A stretch of DNA of 64,000 bases, from the NCBI RefSeq assembly GCF_963378105.1, contig NZ_OY726398.1:4402001-4466000 (forward strand), written 5' to 3'. Positions within the stretch are counted from its first letter, which is position 1, and the number at the start of each line of letters is the position of its first letter. A program made the translations under genes and the position numbers. This DNA comes from Mycolicibacter sp. MU0102 (GTDB taxonomy: Bacteria > Actinomycetota > Actinomycetes > Mycobacteriales > Mycobacteriaceae). Shown piece by piece: positions 1-8,341 of this stretch. The notes under the pieces are model-generated. The model was not told the DNA's origin, searched no databases, and saw only the letters and a list, made by a program, of their open reading frames with translations.

Positions 1-1
1 G

Positions 2-508
2 TATCTAGAGGTCCGCCGGCCCCCGACACCCCCGCCGCACCGAATACCACCGCCCCCTCAGCCGCACCGGCCACCGCCGTCGGGCCCTCGCCCTCCGGTA
101 CCGCCGGACCGTCGCGCGCCGCGGGCGGGCTCGGATGCCGGTGCCCCGAAACCGGCGAGCCCGCAACCTCCGTCGAACCGCGCCGTGCTGATCGCCGCGG
201 GCCTGACCGGACTGCTGGCCCTCGGCGTGCTTCTGACGTTGGTGCTGCGCGGCACCGTCGGCGGCTCGGGCCCCGTCGAGCTCGATGTGCTCAAGGCCCA
301 AGACGGAGTTCTCCAGGTGCTCACCGACCCGATCAACGGCTACGGACGCGACAACGTGACCAATGTCCGCTGCAACAACGGGGTGAATCCGACCGTGCGC
401 AAGGGCACCAGTTTCAGCTGTGTGGTCACTGTCGACGGCGCTCAGCGCCGGGTGCTCGCGGAATTCACCGACGACGCCGGGACGTATGCGGTCGACCGTC
501 CGCGGTGA
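2..508 (+). CDS. DUF4333-type membrane protein, C-terminal part (5' end outside window)
   Basis: The reading frame is open from the first bases to a TGA at 506-508. It encodes a proline- and arginine-rich stretch of about 60 residues, one hydrophobic helix (about residues 61-80 of the visible part, AAGLTGLLALGVLLTLVL) and a small extracytoplasmic domain of about 80 residues containing two cysteines (VRCNNG and FSCVVTVDG). A cytoplasmic Pro-rich tail, one membrane helix and a Cys-paired C-terminal domain is the usual layout of mycobacterial DUF4333 proteins, whose function is unknown. A GTG at 185 could be read as a start, but the frame continues upstream without a stop and the Pro-rich region fits the family, so I treat it as a 5'-truncated gene. 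Family call is from pattern recall. Confidence 0.6.
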   Translation, partial: YLEVRRPPTPPPHRIPPPPQPHRPPPSGPRPPVPPDRRAPRAGSDAGAPKPASPQPPSNRAVLIAAGLTGLLALGVLLTLVLRGTVGGSGPVELDVLKAQDGVLQVLTDPINGYGRDNVTNVRCNNGVNPTVRKGTSFSCVVTVDGAQRRVLAEFTDDAGTYAVDRPR

Positions 509-672
509 TGTCTTAGCTGGTAAAACGCGGAAAAGTCCACGCAAAGTCGTTGTTGGGCAACGTCTGTGGGCTGACTAGGAGTTGGCTGACGAGCTAGGTC
601 CGAGCGGGCCGCAGCGAAATAGGGTCACACGCGCCGATCCAACTACTGCGCCCTGTGGCCCTGAGGAGTTCG

Positions 673-1515
673 ATGACCTACGTCAAGCCGCCCGAGCTGA
701 TCAATGTGATGATCGACGCCGGCCAGTCCAAGATTTTCATGTCCACCCGTGACACCCTGATCCGCGCATTCATGGCCGGTGCGACACTGGCGCTGGGCGC
801 GGCCTTCGCGGTGACCATGACGGTGCAGACCGGTCACGCGATCATCGGGGCAATGCTGTTTCCGGCCGGTTTTTGCATTCTCTACCTGCTCGGATACGAC
901 TTGCTGACCGGCGTGTTCGTGTTGGCGCCGCTGGCCTGGCTCGACAAGCGTCCGGGGGTCACGATCGGCGGAGTGCTGCGGAACTGGGGACTGGTTTTCC
1001 TCGGCAACTTCGCCGGTGCCTTCACCGTCGCGGTGCTGATGGCGATCGTGTTCACCTACGGCTTCTCCAGCCCGCCCAACGAAATCGGTCAGGCGATCGG
1101 GCACATCGGCGAGGCGCGCACGCTCGGCTATGCCGCACACGGTTTTCCGGGCATGCTGACGTTGTTCGTGCGCGGCATGTTGTGCAACTGGATGGTGTCC
1201 ACCGGGGTAGTCGGAGCCATGCTGGCCACCGACGTCACCGGGAAGGTGATCGCCATGTGGCTGCCCGTATCACTGTTCTTCGCAATGGGATTCGAGCACT
1301 CGGTCGTCAACATGTACCTGTTCCCCTCCGGCCTGATGCTCGGCGGGCACTTCACCATCGGGGACTACATCGAGTGGAACGAGATTCCCACGGTGCTGGG
1401 CAATCTGGTGGGCGGATTGGCGTTCACCGGGTTGGCGATGTACGCGACTCATTCGCGGACCGCACCCAAGCGCAACACTGCGGCGGTGCAGAAGGAAGTG
1501 ACTGCCGGAGTCTGA
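673..1515 (+). CDS. Formate/nitrite transporter (FNT) family channel
   Basis: The 280-residue product is almost entirely hydrophobic with about six membrane segments, the topology of the FocA/NirC family of pentameric channels for small monovalent anions (formate, nitrite, hydrosulfide). Recognisable family features include the N-terminal cytoplasmic helix ending in LIRAFMAGATLALGAAF, the segment RGMLCNWMVSTGV in the fourth helix region, and GFEHSVVNMYLFPSG, which corresponds to the conserved channel-lining histidine region. The substrate cannot be read from the sequence. I chose ATG at 673 because GAGGAG lies 4 nt upstream; a GTG at 655 in the same frame would add six residues. The gene stands alone, facing the ANTAR regulator gene. 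Confidence 0.85.
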   Translation: MTYVKPPELINVMIDAGQSKIFMSTRDTLIRAFMAGATLALGAAFAVTMTVQTGHAIIGAMLFPAGFCILYLLGYDLLTGVFVLAPLAWLDKRPGVTIGGVLRNWGLVFLGNFAGAFTVAVLMAIVFTYGFSSPPNEIGQAIGHIGEARTLGYAAHGFPGMLTLFVRGMLCNWMVSTGVVGAMLATDVTGKVIAMWLPVSLFFAMGFEHSVVNMYLFPSGLMLGGHFTIGDYIEWNEIPTVLGNLVGGLAFTGLAMYATHSRTAPKRNTAAVQKEVTAGV

Positions 1516-1542
1516 CCGCCGCATCGCGACCGGGCGCGGTGA

Positions 1543-2292
1543 TCAGCGACGATCCGGGTGATCGATCCTGGTGAGCTTGCGGGCGACGTGAGCCACCGGC
1601 GTGTTGGTGTCCTGCGAAATCTTCACCAGCAGGTTGAAGGCGGCCGTGGCGTCGATGTCGTACCGCTCCATCAAGGCGCCCTTGGCCTGGCCGATCGTGT
1701 CGCGGTTTTCGATGGCGCGCTGTAGTTGCTCGGCCTCGCGGACCAAGGCCCGTCGTTGTTCGTGGTGGTGCGCGTTTTCGGTGGCACTGACCGCGCTCAA
1801 GACCCGCAGTAGCTCCGCCGCCGACCAGGACTCACCGTCTTCGAGGGCACGCTCCATCGTGGCGACGGCCTGCTGAACCTGCGTGACCGGCTCAACGTGG
1901 TGCACCGCCCCCAACAGCACGCCGTGGTCAATCAGGGGCGCATTCCAGGGCTTCCACACCTTCGGCACGAACTTATCGGGGGTGCGCAGGTCGCGAACGT
2001 CGTAACGCTGCAGCCACATCCGATGGGGACGGCCGGTGCGCATTGCTGTCTCCAGCGACATCTCGAGATTCGATCTGCCGTTGGCTTTCGGGTCGCTGGG
2101 GTTTTCCGGAAAGGCGTCGAACAGGAAATCGCCCAGCAGCTCGGTGCGCCGACGCAGCGATATCCGTTCGTAGGCTGCGTTCACGCCCCGGATCCGTAGA
2201 TCGCGGTCCAGCAGCAGGACAGCCCCGGTTGTACGACCTTGGCCCAGCCGCCGGGCCATCTCATCGAATCGGTCCTGACCCGGCAATTTCAT
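1543..2292 (-). CDS. PAS-ANTAR domain RNA-binding antiterminator regulator
   Basis: This protein of about 249 residues has an N-terminal PAS-like sensory domain (VLLLDRDLRIRGVNAAYERI) followed by a short coiled segment and a C-terminal ANTAR domain (QLQRAIENRDTIGQAKGAL, then MERYDIDATAAFNLLVKIS). ANTAR domains bind paired-hairpin RNA motifs and act as transcription antiterminators; PAS-ANTAR proteins are common in mycobacteria. The start is uncertain: ATG at 2292 has no good ribosome-binding site and GTG at 2304 is nearly as likely. The gene converges with the FNT transporter (27 bp apart), and no ANTAR-type tandem hairpin was recognised nearby, so its target is unknown. The signal sensed by the PAS domain cannot be inferred. 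Confidence 0.8.
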   Translation of the reverse strand: MKLPGQDRFDEMARRLGQGRTTGAVLLLDRDLRIRGVNAAYERISLRRRTELLGDFLFDAFPENPSDPKANGRSNLEMSLETAMRTGRPHRMWLQRYDVRDLRTPDKFVPKVWKPWNAPLIDHGVLLGAVHHVEPVTQVQQAVATMERALEDGESWSAAELLRVLSAVSATENAHHHEQRRALVREAEQLQRAIENRDTIGQAKGALMERYDIDATAAFNLLVKISQDTNTPVAHVARKLTRIDHPDRR

Positions 2293-2413
2293 TACAGCTG
2301 CCACGGTTCCCTCATAGCCAGCCCCCGCACCGCCAACAGCGAGCCCCCTACCCGACAAATCGTATCGGCGGCAAAGCACCAGTCCGGCCGAGAGGGGCCC
2401 GACAAACAGAAAA

Positions 2414-2431
2414 CCCCGGCCGAAGCCGGGG
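2414..2431 (-). terminator. Rho-independent terminator after tRNA-Ser(CGA)
   Basis: A perfect 7-bp stem (CCCCGGC / GCCGGGG) with a CGAA loop is followed on the minus strand by TTTTCTG. It lies about 30 bp beyond the 3' end of tRNA-Ser(CGA). A nearly identical hairpin follows the tRNA pair at 16.7 kb. Confidence 0.8.
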
Positions 2432-2462
2432 CAATCCGTAACTGATGAGGCGACTCATCATG

Positions 2463-2553
2463 TGGCGGTGGCGGAGGGATTTGAACCCTCGGTGGGGGGT
2501 TACCCCACACACGCTTTCGAGGCGTGCTCCTTAGGCCGCTCGGACACGCCACC
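2463..2553 (-). tRNA. tRNA-Ser (anticodon CGA)
   Basis: The minus strand folds as a class II tRNA: acceptor GGTGGCG pairing with CGCCACC, discriminator G and an encoded CCA end, a long variable arm (GGGGT/ACCCC type) and T-arm GGTTCAAATCC. The anticodon stem-loop carries CGA in the loop CTCGAAA, reading serine codon UCG. The length is 91 nt including CCA. Confidence 0.95.
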
Positions 2554-2582
2554 GCGGGACAGCGTACCCAACGAGGGGGCCA

Positions 2583-3050
2583 TCAGCCCAATCGCTGCCG
2601 GGCGAAGAACGCTTCCAGTGGTGCAGCGCACTCTGCGGCGAGCACTCCACCTCGTACTTCGGGGCGATGGTTGAGCCGGCGGTCGCGCACTACGTCCCAC
2701 AATGAACCGACGGCCCCGGTCTTGGGTTCGAAGGCCCCGAACACCAGGCGTTGCACCCGCGCGGCCACCAGGGCGCCCGCGCACATGGTGCAGGGCTCCA
2801 GGGTGACGGCCAGCGTCGCGCCGGTCAGTCGCCAACCGTCACCGAGGACGGCGGCAGCAGCGCGGATGGCCAGCAGTTCGGCGTGCGCGGTCGGGTCGGA
2901 CAGAGTTTCGCGCGCATTGGCCGCCTGGGCCAGCACGGTGCCGTCGGGACCGACCACCACCGCACCCACCGGCACATCGCGGGGTCCGGCCTGGCCGGCG
3001 GCCACCAGGGCCGCGCGGATCAGGTCCTCGTCGGTGAGCGGGCCGCTCAC
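2583..3050 (-). CDS. tadA: tRNA adenosine(34) deaminase TadA
   Basis: TadA converts A34 to inosine in the wobble position of tRNA-Arg(ACG), and such a tRNA is encoded at 16.7 kb. The 155-residue protein has the cytidine/deoxycytidylate deaminase zinc site: HAE at residues 56-58 (Zn ligand H56, proton shuttle E58) and PCTMC at 86-90 (ligands C87 and C90). Length and motif spacing are normal for bacterial TadA. The start is a GTG whose last bases overlap the stop of the upstream gene (GTGA), so the two genes are probably translationally coupled. The C-terminal RRLNHRPEVRGGVLA region is typical of TadA and separates it from free-nucleoside deaminases. Confidence 0.93.
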   Translation of the reverse strand: MSGPLTDEDLIRAALVAAGQAGPRDVPVGAVVVGPDGTVLAQAANARETLSDPTAHAELLAIRAAAAVLGDGWRLTGATLAVTLEPCTMCAGALVAARVQRLVFGAFEPKTGAVGSLWDVVRDRRLNHRPEVRGGVLAAECAAPLEAFFARQRLG

Positions 3051-3568
3051 CGACTGCGTCGCGGCAGCGCCGCGGTGAGCTGCTCGTCGAATCCCATCTC
3101 GTTGGCGATTCGGTGCAGCTGCTCTTCGACGGCCAGATCGGGCTCGTCGAGAATGACGCTGAGCACCGCGGCGGGCAGGCCGATGTCGGACAGCACCCCC
3201 AGATCGCCCTCCTCGAACGGGTCGGCGTCCTCCAGGTCGTCGGCGTCGATGTCGGCGTCGATCTCCTCGAGCACCTCGTCGGCGAGGTCGTAATCCAGGG
3301 CTGCGGTGGCATCCGAGAGCAGCAGGCGGGTGCCGGCCGGACCCGGCCGGATGATCACAAAGAACTCGTGGTCGACATTGATCAGACCGAAAACAGCCCC
3401 GGCGCTGCGCAGTTCACGTAGCTCGGTCTCTGCTGTGGACAGGCTGGTAAGGGCCGCGGCACGCATCGACGTGCACCGCCACTTGCCATCTTCGCGCACA
3501 ACAGCAACTCCGAAACCGTCCAGCGTCTCTGCCGGCCGGCCCGGTGCAGACGAGCTCTGTGCTCCCAT
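3047..3568 (-). CDS. tRNA adenosine deaminase-associated protein
   Basis: This 173-residue acidic protein precedes tadA and overlaps it by 4 bp (GTGA). It matches in length, order and character the actinobacterial family named for its constant position beside TadA (Rv3753c in M. tuberculosis). The sequence shows an N-terminal alpha/beta part (FGVAVVREDGKWRC), a strongly acidic segment (EEIDADIDADDLEDAD, about residues 100-116) and a C-terminal helical part. No catalytic motif is visible. A -10 element TACCGT lies 8 nt upstream of the ATG, so the mRNA may be leaderless. Molecular function is unknown; association with TadA is inferred from gene order only. Confidence 0.8.
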   Translation of the reverse strand: MGAQSSSAPGRPAETLDGFGVAVVREDGKWRCTSMRAAALTSLSTAETELRELRSAGAVFGLINVDHEFFVIIRPGPAGTRLLLSDATAALDYDLADEVLEEIDADIDADDLEDADPFEEGDLGVLSDIGLPAAVLSVILDEPDLAVEEQLHRIANEMGFDEQLTAALPRRSR

Positions 3569-3625
3569 GGGCGCCTACGGTAGTCGCCGCTTACGCCCTT
3601 GACCAGCGTGTGCCAACCTGGACAG

Positions 3626-4594
3626 GTGGCAGTAAGCACAGTGAAAACTCCGGTGTGCGTTTTGGGGCTCGGTCTGATCGGCGGTTCGGTGCTGCGTGCG
3701 GCCGCGGCGGCGGGCCGGACGACGTTCGGCTACAACAGGTCAGCCGACGGGGTGAACGCCGCAGTCGCCGACGGATTCGACGCCACCACCGAGCTCGAAA
3801 CAGCCCTCAAGCGCGCCGCGGCGACCGGTGCGCTGATCGTGATCGCCGTCCCGGTACCGGCGCTGCCGATGCTGCTCGGCCCCATCAGCCGCCTGGCACC
3901 CGACTGCCCCCTGACCGACGTCACCAGCGTCAAGAGCCCGGTGCTCGATGAGATCACCGCGGCGGGACTACAGGCTCGCTTCGTCGGTGGCCATCCGATG
4001 GCTGGGACCGCCCACTCCGGTTGGCCGGCCGGGCACGCCGACCTGTTTCAGGGCGCACCGTGGGTGATCAGCGTCGACGACCAGGTGGACCCGGCGGTGT
4101 TCGCGCAGGTGCTGGACCTGATTCTGGACTGCGGGTCGCTGGCGGTACCGGCGCGCTCGGAGGAACACGATGCGGCCGCGGCCGCCATCTCTCATCTGCC
4201 GCACCTGATGGCTGAGGCGCTGGCCGTGACGGCGGCCGACGTACCGCTGGCGTTCGCGCTGGCCGCCGGATCCTTCCGCGACGGCACCCGGGTGGCCGGA
4301 ACGGCTCCCGATCTGGTCCGGGCGATGTGTGAGGCCAATTGGCAGCGGCTGCTGCCGGCGCTGGATCGCGCAATCGCATTGTTGTCCGACGCGCGTGATT
4401 CGCTGTCGGCCTCGGATTCGGTGGCCGAGCTGGTTAATCATGGGCACGCCGCCCGCACGCGCTACGACAACTTCCCCCGCAGCGAGATCGTCACGGTCGT
4501 CGTCGGCGCCAAGGACTGGCGCCGGGAATTGGCCGCTGCCGGGCGGGCCGGCGGGGTGATCAGATCCGCGTTGCCAACCCGGGATAGTCGATGA
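3626..4594 (+). CDS. tyrA: Prephenate dehydrogenase
   Basis: TyrA oxidatively decarboxylates prephenate to 4-hydroxyphenylpyruvate in tyrosine biosynthesis, using NAD(P). The product has the N-terminal Rossmann fingerprint GLGLIGGS, then TDVTSVKSPV and GGHPMAGTAHSGW, the family motif around the catalytic histidine, and a helical C-terminal dimerisation half (SHLPHLMAEALA, ALAAGSFRDGTRVA). It aligns well, from recall, with M. tuberculosis Rv3754. I chose GTG at 3626; GTG at 3641 is possible and TTG at 3599 is unlikely. The 3' end overlaps the convergent gene by 35 bp. It diverges from the tadA pair with only about 57 bp between start codons. Confidence 0.92.
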   Translation: MAVSTVKTPVCVLGLGLIGGSVLRAAAAAGRTTFGYNRSADGVNAAVADGFDATTELETALKRAAATGALIVIAVPVPALPMLLGPISRLAPDCPLTDVTSVKSPVLDEITAAGLQARFVGGHPMAGTAHSGWPAGHADLFQGAPWVISVDDQVDPAVFAQVLDLILDCGSLAVPARSEEHDAAAAAISHLPHLMAEALAVTAADVPLAFALAAGSFRDGTRVAGTAPDLVRAMCEANWQRLLPALDRAIALLSDARDSLSASDSVAELVNHGHAARTRYDNFPRSEIVTVVVGAKDWRRELAAAGRAGGVIRSALPTRDSR

Positions 4595-5156
4595 CGAAGC
4601 CGTCGGCATCGACGGTGACGGTGGTGCCGCGGGCATCGGTTCCCGGCGTGATCACCTTGATGCCCGGCCGGGTCCCGACGCTGCTGTAGCTGGCGGTCGC
4701 CGCCACCACCGACATGTCGGGCAGGTTCAGGTACAGCGTGGGCAGGGTGATCGCAGCCTCCCGCTCGTGCAGCCGGGCCCGCCGGATCGGCAAGGTGTTG
4801 AAAAACGGGCTGAACAGCATGTCGATGTCCAGGGCACCGTCATAGCCGGCGCGGGACTGCCCGCGGGCGTCCGTGACCAGCCACATGTTCTCTTCGTCGC
4901 GGGCGATCACCAGCTGGCGTTCCCGTTCGGCGAGGGTGACGGTCAGCCCCAGCCGTTTGGTGGCGCCGGACTCATCGGTGTGCAGGTCGTAATAGACGCC
5001 GAACGCCGGGTGGTCGGCGGTGGCCCCGGCCACGATGCGGCCATTGGCCCGGATCCGGTTTCCGGATAGCTGCACACGAACCGACTCCATCCGGGGGGCG
5101 TCGGGCGCCCGCCAGGTCAGAATCGCCGGCCACTGACCGGACGGGGCTGCACTCAC
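4560..5156 (-). CDS. Putative glycolipid-binding family protein (Rv3755c-like)
   Basis: The 198-residue product has no signal peptide. It resembles the 'putative glycolipid-binding' (DUF1089-type) family: an alternating beta-rich sequence with RMESVRVQLSGNRIRANG, LGLTVTLAERERQLVIARDEENMWLV, then DIDMLFSPFFNTLPIRR and ITLPTLYLNLPDMSV. The family fold is a closed beta-barrel with a hydrophobic pocket; biological ligands are not established. GTG at 5156 is chosen because TACGGT followed by six nucleotides precedes it, the spacing of a leaderless mycobacterial start. The gene converges on tyrA with a 35-bp overlap of coding ends. Annotation as Rv3755c-like rests on position and recall. Confidence 0.75.
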   Translation of the reverse strand: MSAAPSGQWPAILTWRAPDAPRMESVRVQLSGNRIRANGRIVAGATADHPAFGVYYDLHTDESGATKRLGLTVTLAERERQLVIARDEENMWLVTDARGQSRAGYDGALDIDMLFSPFFNTLPIRRARLHEREAAITLPTLYLNLPDMSVVAATASYSSVGTRPGIKVITPGTDARGTTVTVDADGFVIDYPGLATRI

Positions 5157-5261
5157 CAATCCACCGTAAGCGACCGGCCAACGATCCGCAGTCAGCGCCC
5201 CCCGGTGCGCAAACTCACCAGAACCCGTTCATTCCTGGCCTCTACGCGGCAAGATGTCCCC

Positions 5262-5591
5262 ATGAGCAGCGACCCGAGCGTGCCCGTCGACCCGCCTGCG
5301 AGCGAAGCCAGCACCCCGCCGCCTGCGGCGACGATGCCGTTGACCCGCGCCGGCGCACTGTGGAGCGCGCTGATCGCTGGTTTCCTGGTCCTGATCGTGT
5401 TGCTGGTGTTCATCACCCAGAACACTGGCCCGGTCGATCTGGCGTTCTTGACCTGGACCTGGAGCCTGCCGAAGGGCGTGGCGATCCTGCTGGCGGCGAT
5501 CTGCGGCGGGCTGCTGACCGCCCTGGTGGGGACCGCGCGGATCTTCCAGCTGCGTCGCGCCGCCAAGAAGACTCTCGCGGCTCGGCGGTAG
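5262..5591 (+). CDS. LapA-domain (DUF1049) membrane protein, Rv3760-like
   Basis: The 109-residue protein has a cytoplasmic Pro/Ala-rich N-terminus, two membrane helices (WSALIAGFLVLIVLLVFIT and GVAILLAAICGGLLTALVG) and a basic C-terminal tail (RRAAKKTLAARR). Between the helices is QNTGPVDLAFLTWTWSLP, the signature QNxxxVxxxFLxxxxxLP of the lipopolysaccharide-assembly-protein-A (LapA/YciS) domain. In mycobacteria, which lack LPS, its role is unknown. ATG at 5262 is preferred to the upstream in-frame ATG at 5205 because the extra N-terminus is not membrane-related and lacks a ribosome-binding site. It ends 10 bp before the convergent histidine phosphatase gene. Confidence 0.82.
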   Translation: MSSDPSVPVDPPASEASTPPPAATMPLTRAGALWSALIAGFLVLIVLLVFITQNTGPVDLAFLTWTWSLPKGVAILLAAICGGLLTALVGTARIFQLRRAAKKTLAARR

Positions 5592-5601
5592 CCCGCCGGG
5601 A

Positions 5602-6258
5602 TCAGCCCGCGGCTTCGCCGCTTTCCTCGCTGCCGGGCAATCGGGCCTGATTGCGCGGCAGCAGGTCCCAGACATGCTCGGTGCCGTTCGTCGCTGCCAC
5701 TGCGGCCTGGCCGGACCGTGAGTACAGCAGCCGCGTGATCGACACGTAATCGATGGGAAACGACAGCAACCGCTGGGTGCCCAGAACCTGGTGCAGGATC
5801 ACGTTGATCACGCCGCCATGGCTGAACACCGCGACCGTGTCGTCGGGCCCGGAGCCGGCCACCACGGCGGCGACCGCGTCAGCGACTCGGGCGCAGAACG
5901 CGGCCTCGTCGACGTCGGCGGGCAGGTGCCCCTGCGCCATCCGGGCCCAATCCTGGGGCCGCTCGGTGCGCAGCTGTTCGACGGGCAGATAGCCGGCCAG
6001 ATCGCGGTCGTACTCGGCGAACCGCTCATCGATGTCGACGCTGCGCCCGAGTTGCGCGGCCAGCGGCTCAGCGGTCTGGATCGCCCGGCGCTGCGGGCTG
6101 CTGACCAGCCGGGTGATCGGGAATCGCGCCAGCGCGTCCGGCAGGCGTTGTGCCTGGGCGAAGCCGGTCTCGGACAGCTCGGGATCTGAGCCCTGGCCAT
6201 ACTCGCTGCGTAGCGGCAGGGCATGGCGGATCAGCAGCAACTGCACGCCTGTCACCAT
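5602..6258 (-). CDS. Histidine phosphatase (phosphoglycerate mutase-like) family protein
   Basis: The 218-residue protein begins with the histidine-phosphatase signature LLIRHALP, where the His becomes phosphorylated during catalysis. It also has SSPQRRAIQTAEPLA (second Arg and flanking motif), an acidic catalytic segment FAEYDRDLAGYLP, and the C-terminal SHGGVINVIL with the second catalytic histidine. The substrate cannot be predicted: the superfamily covers mutases, phosphatases of sugars and phosphoproteins. ATG at 6258 places the RHA motif near the N-terminus, as usual; the longer frame upstream overlaps the preceding gene. It follows the sulfatase gene by 22 bp on the same strand and is probably co-transcribed. 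Confidence 0.88.
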   Translation of the reverse strand: MVTGVQLLLIRHALPLRSEYGQGSDPELSETGFAQAQRLPDALARFPITRLVSSPQRRAIQTAEPLAAQLGRSVDIDERFAEYDRDLAGYLPVEQLRTERPQDWARMAQGHLPADVDEAAFCARVADAVAAVVAGSGPDDTVAVFSHGGVINVILHQVLGTQRLLSFPIDYVSITRLLYSRSGQAAVAATNGTEHVWDLLPRNQARLPGSEESGEAAG

Positions 6259-6280
6259 AAGGGGCCAGCTCGGCCCGGCC

Positions 6281-8152
6281 TCACGGGGTGACGATGTTGA
6301 AGTTCGGGTCGGGGTTGTCCAGTACGCCGAGCAGGTTCGCCCAGGCGCTCTGGTCGCCGGAGACCTCCAGCCCACCATTGCCCAACAGCGCCGCCAGCAG
6401 CGCCAGCTTGGTGGGCGCGGTGACGGTGACGTCCGCGCTGCCGGAGTCCGCCGGCGTCTTGCGGTGCACGAGCACCCCGTTGCGCAGGGTGAGGCGATAG
6501 TTGACCCCAGTGTCGGCGAACGAGACGTCGAGGGCCAGCGACAGGTCCCAGGCGCGCGGCCCGTTGATCCGGATCGCCAGGCTCTCGAAGAGCTGCTCGG
6601 GGCTCAGTTGCGAGATCAGGCCCACCGAGGTGACCTGGCCGACGGTGCCGAAGTTGCCGGTGCGCAATTCGGTGGCGCCGGAGAGGAAGAAGTTGCGCCA
6701 GGTCGCGTTCTCCGCGCCGTAGGCCAGTTGTTCGAGCGTGTCGGCGTAGAGCCTGCGTGCCCCCGCGTGGTCGGCGTCGGTGAACATCGCATGGTCGAGC
6801 AGGGTTGCTGCCCAACGGAAATCGCCGTCATTGAAGGCTGCCTCGGCCAGTTCGACGACGCGGTCGACGCCGCCCAGCGCTGCCGTGTAGCGGGGTCCCA
6901 GGGCCTCGGGCGGGTGCGGCCACAACCGGGCCGGGTTGCCGTCGAACCAGCCCAGGTACCGCTGGTAGACGGCTTTGACGTTGTGGCTCACCGAGCCGTA
7001 GTAACCGCGGGCGTGCCAGGCGTTTTCCAGCGCGGGCGGCAGCTGGAACTGTTCGGCGATCTCGACTCCGGTGAAGCCGCGGTTGAGCAGCCGCAGCGTC
7101 TGGTCGTGCAGGTAGGCGTACAGATCGCGCTGCAGCCCGAGGTATTCCGCGATTCGCTCGGTGCCCCACGTCGGCCAGTGGTGCGAGGCGAAGACGACGT
7201 CGGCCCGCCCGGCGAAAGTGTCGATGGCCTCGGTGAGGTAGCCGGCCCAGGCCCGCGGATCGCGGACCAGTGCGCCACGCAGGGTCAGCAGGTTGTGCTG
7301 GTTGTGGGTGGCGTTCTCGGCCATGCACAGCGCCCGGAATTGCGGGAAGTAGAAATGCATTTCGGCCGGCGCTTCGGTGCCCGGCGCCATCTGGAACTCG
7401 ATCTGTACGCCATCGATGACATGGGACTCGCCGGTCTGGGAGATGGTGACGGTGGGGACGATGACCGACACCTCCCCGGTCGAGGTGTTCTGGCCCAGGC
7501 CGCAGCCGACCTGCCCGCGTGGCCCGCGGTCCAGCACGGTGCCGTACATGTAGCCGGCCCGGCGCAGCATCGCAGTCCCGGCGTAGACGTTCTCGGCCAC
7601 CACGTGCTCGATGAAGCCCTCCGGGGCCAGCACGGCCACCCGCCCGGCATCGACGTCGGCCTGCGACGTCACGCCCAACACGCCGCCGAAATGGTCGGCG
7701 TGACTGTGGGTGTAGATCACCGCGGTGACGGGGCGGTCCGCGCCGCGGTGCTCTCGGTAGAGCTTCAGTGCGGCGGCGGCGACCTCGGTGGAGATCAGCG
7801 GATCGATGACGATGACCCCGGAGTCGCCTTCGACGAAGGTGATGTTGGAGATGTCGAAGCCGCGCACCTGGTAGATGCCCTCGACCACTTCGTAGAGGCC
7901 CTGTTTGGCGGCCAGCTGCGATTGGCGCCACAGCGACGGGTGCACCGAAGTCGGCGGGTCACCGGCGAGGAAGTCGTAGCTGTCGTTGTCCCAGACCACT
8001 TGGCCGTCGGCCGCGGTGATGACACACGGCGTCAATGCGGCGATGAAGCCCCGGTCTGCGTCGGCGAAATCCGTTGTGTCACCGAAGGGCAGCGCCTTGC
8101 GGTGCGCGGCGTGGGCGGCTTCGATCGTTGCACTCACCGGCTGGTTTTCCAT
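6281..8152 (-). CDS. SdsA-type alkyl sulfatase-like metallo-hydrolase (Rv3762c-like)
   Basis: The 623-residue protein has the type III alkylsulfatase layout: an N-terminal metallo-beta-lactamase domain with THSHADHFGG (H149, H151, D153, H154), second-shell residues AENATHNQHN and SHHWPTWG, a central helical dimerisation domain rich in WR and HxHPPE-type elements, and a C-terminal SCP2-like domain (LSPEQLFESLAIRINGPRA onward). Such enzymes cleave primary alkyl sulfates such as dodecyl sulfate; the physiological substrate in mycobacteria is not known. ATG at 8152 gives the usual length; an upstream extension to 8251 would overlap the small ORF at 8200. Sequence and place next to tcrXY match Rv3762c from recall. 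Confidence 0.88.
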   Translation of the reverse strand: MENQPVSATIEAAHAAHRKALPFGDTTDFADADRGFIAALTPCVITAADGQVVWDNDSYDFLAGDPPTSVHPSLWRQSQLAAKQGLYEVVEGIYQVRGFDISNITFVEGDSGVIVIDPLISTEVAAAALKLYREHRGADRPVTAVIYTHSHADHFGGVLGVTSQADVDAGRVAVLAPEGFIEHVVAENVYAGTAMLRRAGYMYGTVLDRGPRGQVGCGLGQNTSTGEVSVIVPTVTISQTGESHVIDGVQIEFQMAPGTEAPAEMHFYFPQFRALCMAENATHNQHNLLTLRGALVRDPRAWAGYLTEAIDTFAGRADVVFASHHWPTWGTERIAEYLGLQRDLYAYLHDQTLRLLNRGFTGVEIAEQFQLPPALENAWHARGYYGSVSHNVKAVYQRYLGWFDGNPARLWPHPPEALGPRYTAALGGVDRVVELAEAAFNDGDFRWAATLLDHAMFTDADHAGARRLYADTLEQLAYGAENATWRNFFLSGATELRTGNFGTVGQVTSVGLISQLSPEQLFESLAIRINGPRAWDLSLALDVSFADTGVNYRLTLRNGVLVHRKTPADSGSADVTVTAPTKLALLAALLGNGGLEVSGDQSAWANLLGVLDNPDPNFNIVTP

Positions 8153-8199
8153 GGCGCCCAGCTTGCCACCAATGCCGTGCCGCGGTGTGAGTTGTCGCG

Positions 8200-8334
8200 T
8201 CAGTGGCGCCGACGCAACGAGGTCAGTGCGTTGCGCAGCCGCTTCGGCCACGATGGACGGGCGACCCGGTCTCGCGTCTCGCGCGCCTCATTGGCGTAAT
8301 CGCGGATGGATTCGTCGCCTTCTTCAGCACGCAT
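8200..8334 (-). CDS. Small basic protein, 44 aa (hypothetical)
   Basis: An ATG at 8334 with GGAG about 10 nt upstream opens a 44-codon frame ending in TGA. The peptide starts acidic (MRAEEGDESIRDYANEARET) and ends strongly basic (KRLRNALTSLRRRH). The start lies 7 bp after the stop of the proline-rich ORF, in the order tcrX-tcrY-60 aa-44 aa, so it could be the last gene of that operon. There is no homology I recognise. Coding status rests on the ribosome-binding site, operon spacing and codon bias only. Confidence 0.45.
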   Translation of the reverse strand: MRAEEGDESIRDYANEARETRDRVARPSWPKRLRNALTSLRRRH

Positions 8335-8341
8335 GGGATCA

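Noticed and set aside
185..508. A complete 107-aa protein starting at GTG 185
   Set aside because: The frame extends without a stop to the window edge and the Pro-rich upstream part fits the family, so the visible gene is more likely a 5'-truncated longer one.
6032..8299. 755-codon plus-strand frame opposite the histidine phosphatase and sulfatase genes
   Set aside because: It is complementary to two well-supported genes with intact motifs; the product has no recognisable domain.
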